DNA of 10,140 nt, taken from contig JAAFHG010000101.1 of NCBI GenBank assembly GCA_013297585.1, positions 1 through 10,140 on the forward strand. Direction: 5' to 3'. Of the stretch, positions 7,016-10,140 are shown one piece after another. The stretch comes from Chitinophagales bacterium (GTDB taxonomy: Bacteria > Bacteroidota > Bacteroidia > Chitinophagales > Chitinophagaceae). Position 1 is the stretch's first letter. Each line of letters opens with the position of its first letter. Made by a program: the position numbers and the translations under genes. Below the pieces are notes generated by a model. That model made no database searches, was not told the origin of the DNA, and saw nothing but the letters and a program-made list of their open reading frames with translations.

Positions 7016-8926
7016 ATGAATGCTAGAGCCGAATTTTTAAAAACTTCAGCACCTTTTCATTTACTGCCAGATGATGTAATTGAAGCAACAGCGGGTCTGC
7101 TACAAGAAGTAAAATACCAGAAAGACGGCATTATTTACAAGCAACAAACAAGCAACTTAAAGGGCATTGATATTATTGTTGATGGTGAATACGAATCTTT
7201 TTTTTATGATAGTAGCCAGAATAAACGCTTGGTAGAAATTTACGGTAAAGGCTTTTGCTTTGGCGGTATTTCTATGTTGTTAAATGAGAAGAAATGCCTG
7301 CGAACGATTGTGGTAAAAAAAGGTACAGTAGTGTACACATTGGCTAGAAAATATTTTAAAAACTTGTGCCAAGCCTACGAGCCATTTTTTCAATATTTTA
7401 TTACTGAGTTTTCAAGGCGCATGTTAGATGATGAGTTTGCGCATTTTTATAAGAACAGTTCGTCTTTCGAGCAGCATTATACCACACCAGACCAACTATT
7501 TTCTAAGCGAATAGAAAGCATAGAATACCGAGAAATAGTAAGTTGCAACGAGCATGAACCAGTATTTGAAGCGGCTAAACAAATGGCGCAATACAAGTTG
7601 AGTTGTTTGTTTATAAAAAGCGATGCTGGTAAATTGATAGGCTTTATTACAGACATCACCATACGAGATAAAGTAGTCGTAAAGCAATTGCCATACAATA
7701 CTGAGGTGAGAAATATAATGGATAACCCCTTGGTGTCAATTAATTCTGACGCCTATGTGTATGAGATTATTTTGCAAATGTTTCGCAATAGAACTAGGTA
7801 TTTGCTGATAGAAAAAGATGGTGCATACATTGGTTTTATTACAAGAAACAAACTATTAAGCGAACAAGGGCAATCGCCTTTGGTATTTATACAAAGTGTA
7901 AGACAAGCCGTATCGCTAGATGAATTGAAACGCAAATGGGAAGCCGTTCCTGAGTTAATATTACAGCTATTAAACAATGGTGTTCACACAGAAATTGTAA
8001 ACCAATTAATAGCTACTGTATCTGATACTATTGCTGTAAAAATTATAGAAACAGTGATTAAAGAAATGGGACCGCCACCGGCAAAATTTGTGTTTATGGT
8101 GCTTGGTAGCGAGGGGCGTAAGGAACAAACCTTAAAAACCGATCAAGATAATGCCATTATCTACGAAGACAAGGCCAATGAACAACGTGAATTGGTAAGA
8201 GATTATTTTTTACAATTTGCCACTTCTGTTTCTGATAGATTGAACCAGGTAGGCTTTGTGTATTGCACAGGCGGTTATATGGCACAAAACCCCAAATGGA
8301 CGCACTCATTATCGCACTGGAAAAGAAATTATGACAGTTGGATGGCAGAAAGTGTACCCGAAACAGTCATTCAGTTTTCTACTTTTTTTGATTGTAGGTA
8401 CTTATACGGCGAAGCCAGTATTTTGGAAGAATTAAAGGCATATTTAGATGTAGAATTGAAGAAACCGATGGAGAAATTATTCTTCTTCATGGCTAAAAAT
8501 GCCTTGCAATACGAACCTCCATTAACCACTTTTTTCAAAAACATTAAAACCTTTAAAGTAGGTGATCACGAAGTATTTGACATCAAAAAAACCATGACAC
8601 CAATTGTAGATTTAGTACGTGTTTTTGCACTGCGCCACCACATATTCGAGGTAAACACAGGTGAGCGTTTAAAAGCATTGAAAGAATTGGGCGTATTTAC
8701 AGAAGAAGAGTGCTTAGAGTTATTACAATCGTACTATTACCTAATGGGTATGCGACTAAAAAAACACGCTACACAAATAATACACGACCACACGTTGCCT
8801 GATAATTTTATCAATACCAATACATTAACCCGCATTGATAAAATTACTTTGATAGAAATATTTAAAACCATCGAAAACTTTCAGTCTAAAATACGCATCA
8901 CGTTTACCAATAACCTGCTGGGCTAA
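7016..8926 (+). CDS. cNMP-binding-like / tandem CBS / DUF294 nucleotidyltransferase-like protein
   Basis: A 636-residue soluble protein with the multi-domain layout usually called a putative nucleotidyltransferase or signal-transduction protein. In order: a cyclic-nucleotide-binding-like beta-roll (about 12-135); two CBS domains (about 165-222 and 228-285), the usual adenosine-nucleotide-binding pair; a DUF294 GlnD-like nucleotidyltransferase domain (about 300-445) with G364-S365...R368-x-E370 and the metal-binding pair D376-Q-D378 in TLKTDQDNAII; and a helical C-terminal DUF294 region (about 480-625). The nucleotidyltransferase motif is intact, so transfer of a nucleotide to a protein or small molecule is plausible, but I know of no established substrate. 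In the first domain the phosphate-binding cassette reads CFGGISMLL...LRT: Arg96 is kept, but the usual Glu of FGE is Gly84, so cyclic-nucleotide binding may be altered or lost. It lies 67 bases after the exonuclease gene and 72 before exbD; co-transcription is possible. Domain identity is firm, role unknown. Confidence 0.88.
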   Translation: MNARAEFLKTSAPFHLLPDDVIEATAGLLQEVKYQKDGIIYKQQTSNLKGIDIIVDGEYESFFYDSSQNKRLVEIYGKGFCFGGISMLLNEKKCLRTIVVKKGTVVYTLARKYFKNLCQAYEPFFQYFITEFSRRMLDDEFAHFYKNSSSFEQHYTTPDQLFSKRIESIEYREIVSCNEHEPVFEAAKQMAQYKLSCLFIKSDAGKLIGFITDITIRDKVVVKQLPYNTEVRNIMDNPLVSINSDAYVYEIILQMFRNRTRYLLIEKDGAYIGFITRNKLLSEQGQSPLVFIQSVRQAVSLDELKRKWEAVPELILQLLNNGVHTEIVNQLIATVSDTIAVKIIETVIKEMGPPPAKFVFMVLGSEGRKEQTLKTDQDNAIIYEDKANEQRELVRDYFLQFATSVSDRLNQVGFVYCTGGYMAQNPKWTHSLSHWKRNYDSWMAESVPETVIQFSTFFDCRYLYGEASILEELKAYLDVELKKPMEKLFFFMAKNALQYEPPLTTFFKNIKTFKVGDHEVFDIKKTMTPIVDLVRVFALRHHIFEVNTGERLKALKELGVFTEEECLELLQSYYYLMGMRLKKHATQIIHDHTLPDNFINTNTLTRIDKITLIEIFKTIENFQSKIRITFTNNLLG

Positions 8927-8998
8927 TTATTTTTTGTGGAATAAATAAAGGCTTGCATCTAAAATACAAAGCAAATATTAACCACAAAAACTAACGTT

Positions 8999-9505
8999 AT
9001 GGCTGAGTTACAAGCACAAGACAATCGTAAAAGTAAAGGCGTGAAAAAAAGTAAAAAACTATCTACAAGGGTAGATTTAACGCCGATGGTAGATTTAGGA
9101 TTTTTGCTAATTACGTTCTTCATTTTTACAACTACAATAAGTCATGCAAAAGCAATGGCAATAGTAGTTCCAAGCGATGATGCAACTACAGATGGAAGTA
9201 AAACACCAGCAAGCAAAACCATTAGTTTAATACTTGGTAGTAATAATATTATTACATATTACAATGGTAAAGATTTACAAGCCACAGCTACTACTAATTA
9301 CACAGCAAGAGGTATAAGGCATGTGCTTATGGCAAAACAACATTCGCTAGGTAACGATGCTAAAAAGATGGTAGTACTTATAAAACCAACCAATAAGGCT
9401 AGCTATGCAAATGTGGTAGATATACTAGACGAAATGGCTATAAATGGTGTAAAAAGCTATGTACTTATGGAACCAGATACTAAAGAATTGCTAGTCGTAA
9501 ATTAA
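8999..9505 (+). CDS. exbD: ExbD/TolR-family biopolymer transport protein
   Basis: A 168-residue inner-membrane protein of the ExbD/TolR family, which with ExbB/TolQ forms a proton-driven motor that energises TonB-dependent outer-membrane uptake or envelope functions. Layout: a basic cytoplasmic tail (1-24, rich in Lys), one transmembrane helix (about 30-48) entered through RVDLTPMVD, and a periplasmic domain (about 55-168). Asp32 in TPMVD matches the proton-carrying Asp of E. coli ExbD (Asp25) by motif alignment; Asp26 precedes it. The periplasmic domain includes a Thr/Ala/Ser-rich stretch (61-75) and the usual terminal segment VVDILDEMAINGVKSYVLME. No exbB, tonB or second exbD is present in the window. 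The start ATG at 8999 is natural. Its stop (9503-9505) shares bases with the stop of the convergent regulator gene. ExbD rather than TolR is the likelier name, given Bacteroidota habits. Confidence 0.88.
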   Translation: MAELQAQDNRKSKGVKKSKKLSTRVDLTPMVDLGFLLITFFIFTTTISHAKAMAIVVPSDDATTDGSKTPASKTISLILGSNNIITYYNGKDLQATATTNYTARGIRHVLMAKQHSLGNDAKKMVVLIKPTNKASYANVVDILDEMAINGVKSYVLMEPDTKELLVVN

Positions 9506-10140
9506 AACGATAATTTGTTGAGGGCTGTTACAATTTCATCAACTTTATCTAGAGAAATTGGTAACACTTTTCCATCGTCTAGTATTAAATTACCACCATC
9601 GCTCTTTACAAATTTTTTAATGCTTTGCAGGTTTACAATATAGCTTCTATGGCAGCGAATAAACATGGGATCTTCTGTAAGTAAATCTTCAAAATATTTA
9701 AGCTTTTTGCTTACCAAAATAGGTTGCTGCTGCTTAATATGAATTTTAGTGTAACTGCCTTCAGCTTCAAAATATACTAGATCATGCACTTTTACAATTT
9801 CTAAACCATTGGCCACAGGAATAGCCATTTTTCTGTTTTCTGTAGATTGTAAATTTTGCTTTAAAGCAGCTATTTGCTGGCTTTGGTTGACAGCACTGCG
9901 TTTTCTAAATTTATTAATGGCTTCAAGTAATTTATCTTCTTGCAGCGGTTTTAGTAAATAGTCAATAGCGCTTAGTTCAAATGCTTTTATGGCATAATTG
10001 TTAAAGGCAGTGGTAAAAATAATACCAAAGTTTACTTCTTCTTTATCAAAAAATTCTAGTAAGCGTAGGCCGCTGTAACCAGGCATTTCTATATCCAAGA
10101 AAATAATATCGGGCTTCAATTTTTTAATACTGCGTACACC
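9502..10140 (-). CDS. LytTR-family response regulator (N-terminus off the window)
   Basis: A two-component response regulator of the LytR/AlgR type, seen for 212 residues. The frame continues to the last base with G-V-R-S-I-K-K before LKPDIIFLDIEMPG, so the TTG at 10117-10119 is not the start; about 40 N-terminal residues, including the acidic pair of the receiver, are outside. Visible receiver landmarks (numbered from base 10140) are the phosphorylated Asp16 in FLDIEMPG, the Thr pair 43-44 in IIFTTAFN, and Lys64 in DYLLKPL. A linker (about 77-105, Gln-rich) leads to the LytTR DNA-binding domain (about 107-212), recognised from VYFEAEGSYTKIH and FIRCHRSYIVNL. It would activate or repress genes after phosphorylation by a membrane sensor kinase, which in this phylum is commonly encoded just upstream, here beyond the right edge. 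The target genes cannot be read from the window. Confidence 0.92.
   Translation of the reverse strand, partial: GVRSIKKLKPDIIFLDIEMPGYSGLRLLEFFDKEEVNFGIIFTTAFNNYAIKAFELSAIDYLLKPLQEDKLLEAINKFRKRSAVNQSQQIAALKQNLQSTENRKMAIPVANGLEIVKVHDLVYFEAEGSYTKIHIKQQQPILVSKKLKYFEDLLTEDPMFIRCHRSYIVNLQSIKKFVKSDGGNLILDDGKVLPISLDKVDEIVTALNKLSF

Noticed and set aside
7477..7977. Minus-strand open frames opposite the DUF294 gene
   Set aside because: They lie across the CBS domains of an intact gene and have no recognisable features.
10117..10119. TTG as the start codon of the LytTR regulator
   Set aside because: The frame continues upstream to the window edge with typical receiver-domain residues, and starting here would remove the first strand and acidic residues of the receiver.
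1..10140. CRISPR arrays, insertion sequences, tRNA or rRNA genes, prophage or defence islands
   Set aside because: No regularly spaced repeats, transposase motifs, cloverleaf-like sequences or defence-gene domains were seen; composition looks even across the window.

Overview
The window looks like chromosomal housekeeping DNA from a member of the Bacteroidota, most likely a Chitinophagaceae-like relative; the genus cannot be told. It is AT-rich, starts are preceded by A/T-rich leaders without clear Shine-Dalgarno sequences, and several promoters resemble the Bacteroidota TAnnTTTG -7 element. The gene repertoire (FeoB, di-heme peroxidase lipoprotein, RecQ with a C-terminal HTH-like tail, ExbD, LytTR regulator) also fits. 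I see no insertion sequence, tRNA, rRNA, CRISPR array, phage gene or other sign of recent transfer.

Layout from left to right. Positions 1-957 (+) hold the C-terminal part of the ferrous iron transporter FeoB, cut by the window edge. It converges, with a 3-base gap, on a di-heme cytochrome c peroxidase/MauG-family lipoprotein at 961-2151 (-). Upstream of that lies a class I/II PLP aminotransferase at 2341-3606 (-), separated by a strong hairpin terminator. A 271-base divergent promoter region (3607-3877) separates it from recQ at 3878-6193 (+), which ends in a textbook intrinsic terminator. After it come three same-strand genes with gaps of about 70 bases and no terminators between them: a DEDDh 3'-5' exonuclease (6319-6948), a cNMP-like/CBS/DUF294 nucleotidyltransferase-like signalling protein (7016-8926) and an ExbD-type proton-channel subunit (8999-9505). 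ExbD converges on a LytTR-type response regulator (9502-10140, -) whose N-terminus is outside the window; the two stop codons share one TTAA.

How the genes relate. FeoB brings in ferrous iron and the neighbouring peroxidase needs two hemes, but they are on opposite strands, so a functional link is only a guess. RecQ and the exonuclease both act on nucleic acids but are separated by a terminator. The exonuclease and DUF294 protein form the most suggestive pair: I recall the same two families as neighbours in distant bacteria, and their joint role is not well defined. The LytTR regulator is probably paired with a sensor kinase beyond the right edge.

I did not find a clear undescribed system. 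The best leads are the exonuclease/DUF294 pair, the altered phosphate-binding cassette of its cNMP-like domain, the two convergent junctions without terminators, and the ExbD gene without ExbB.
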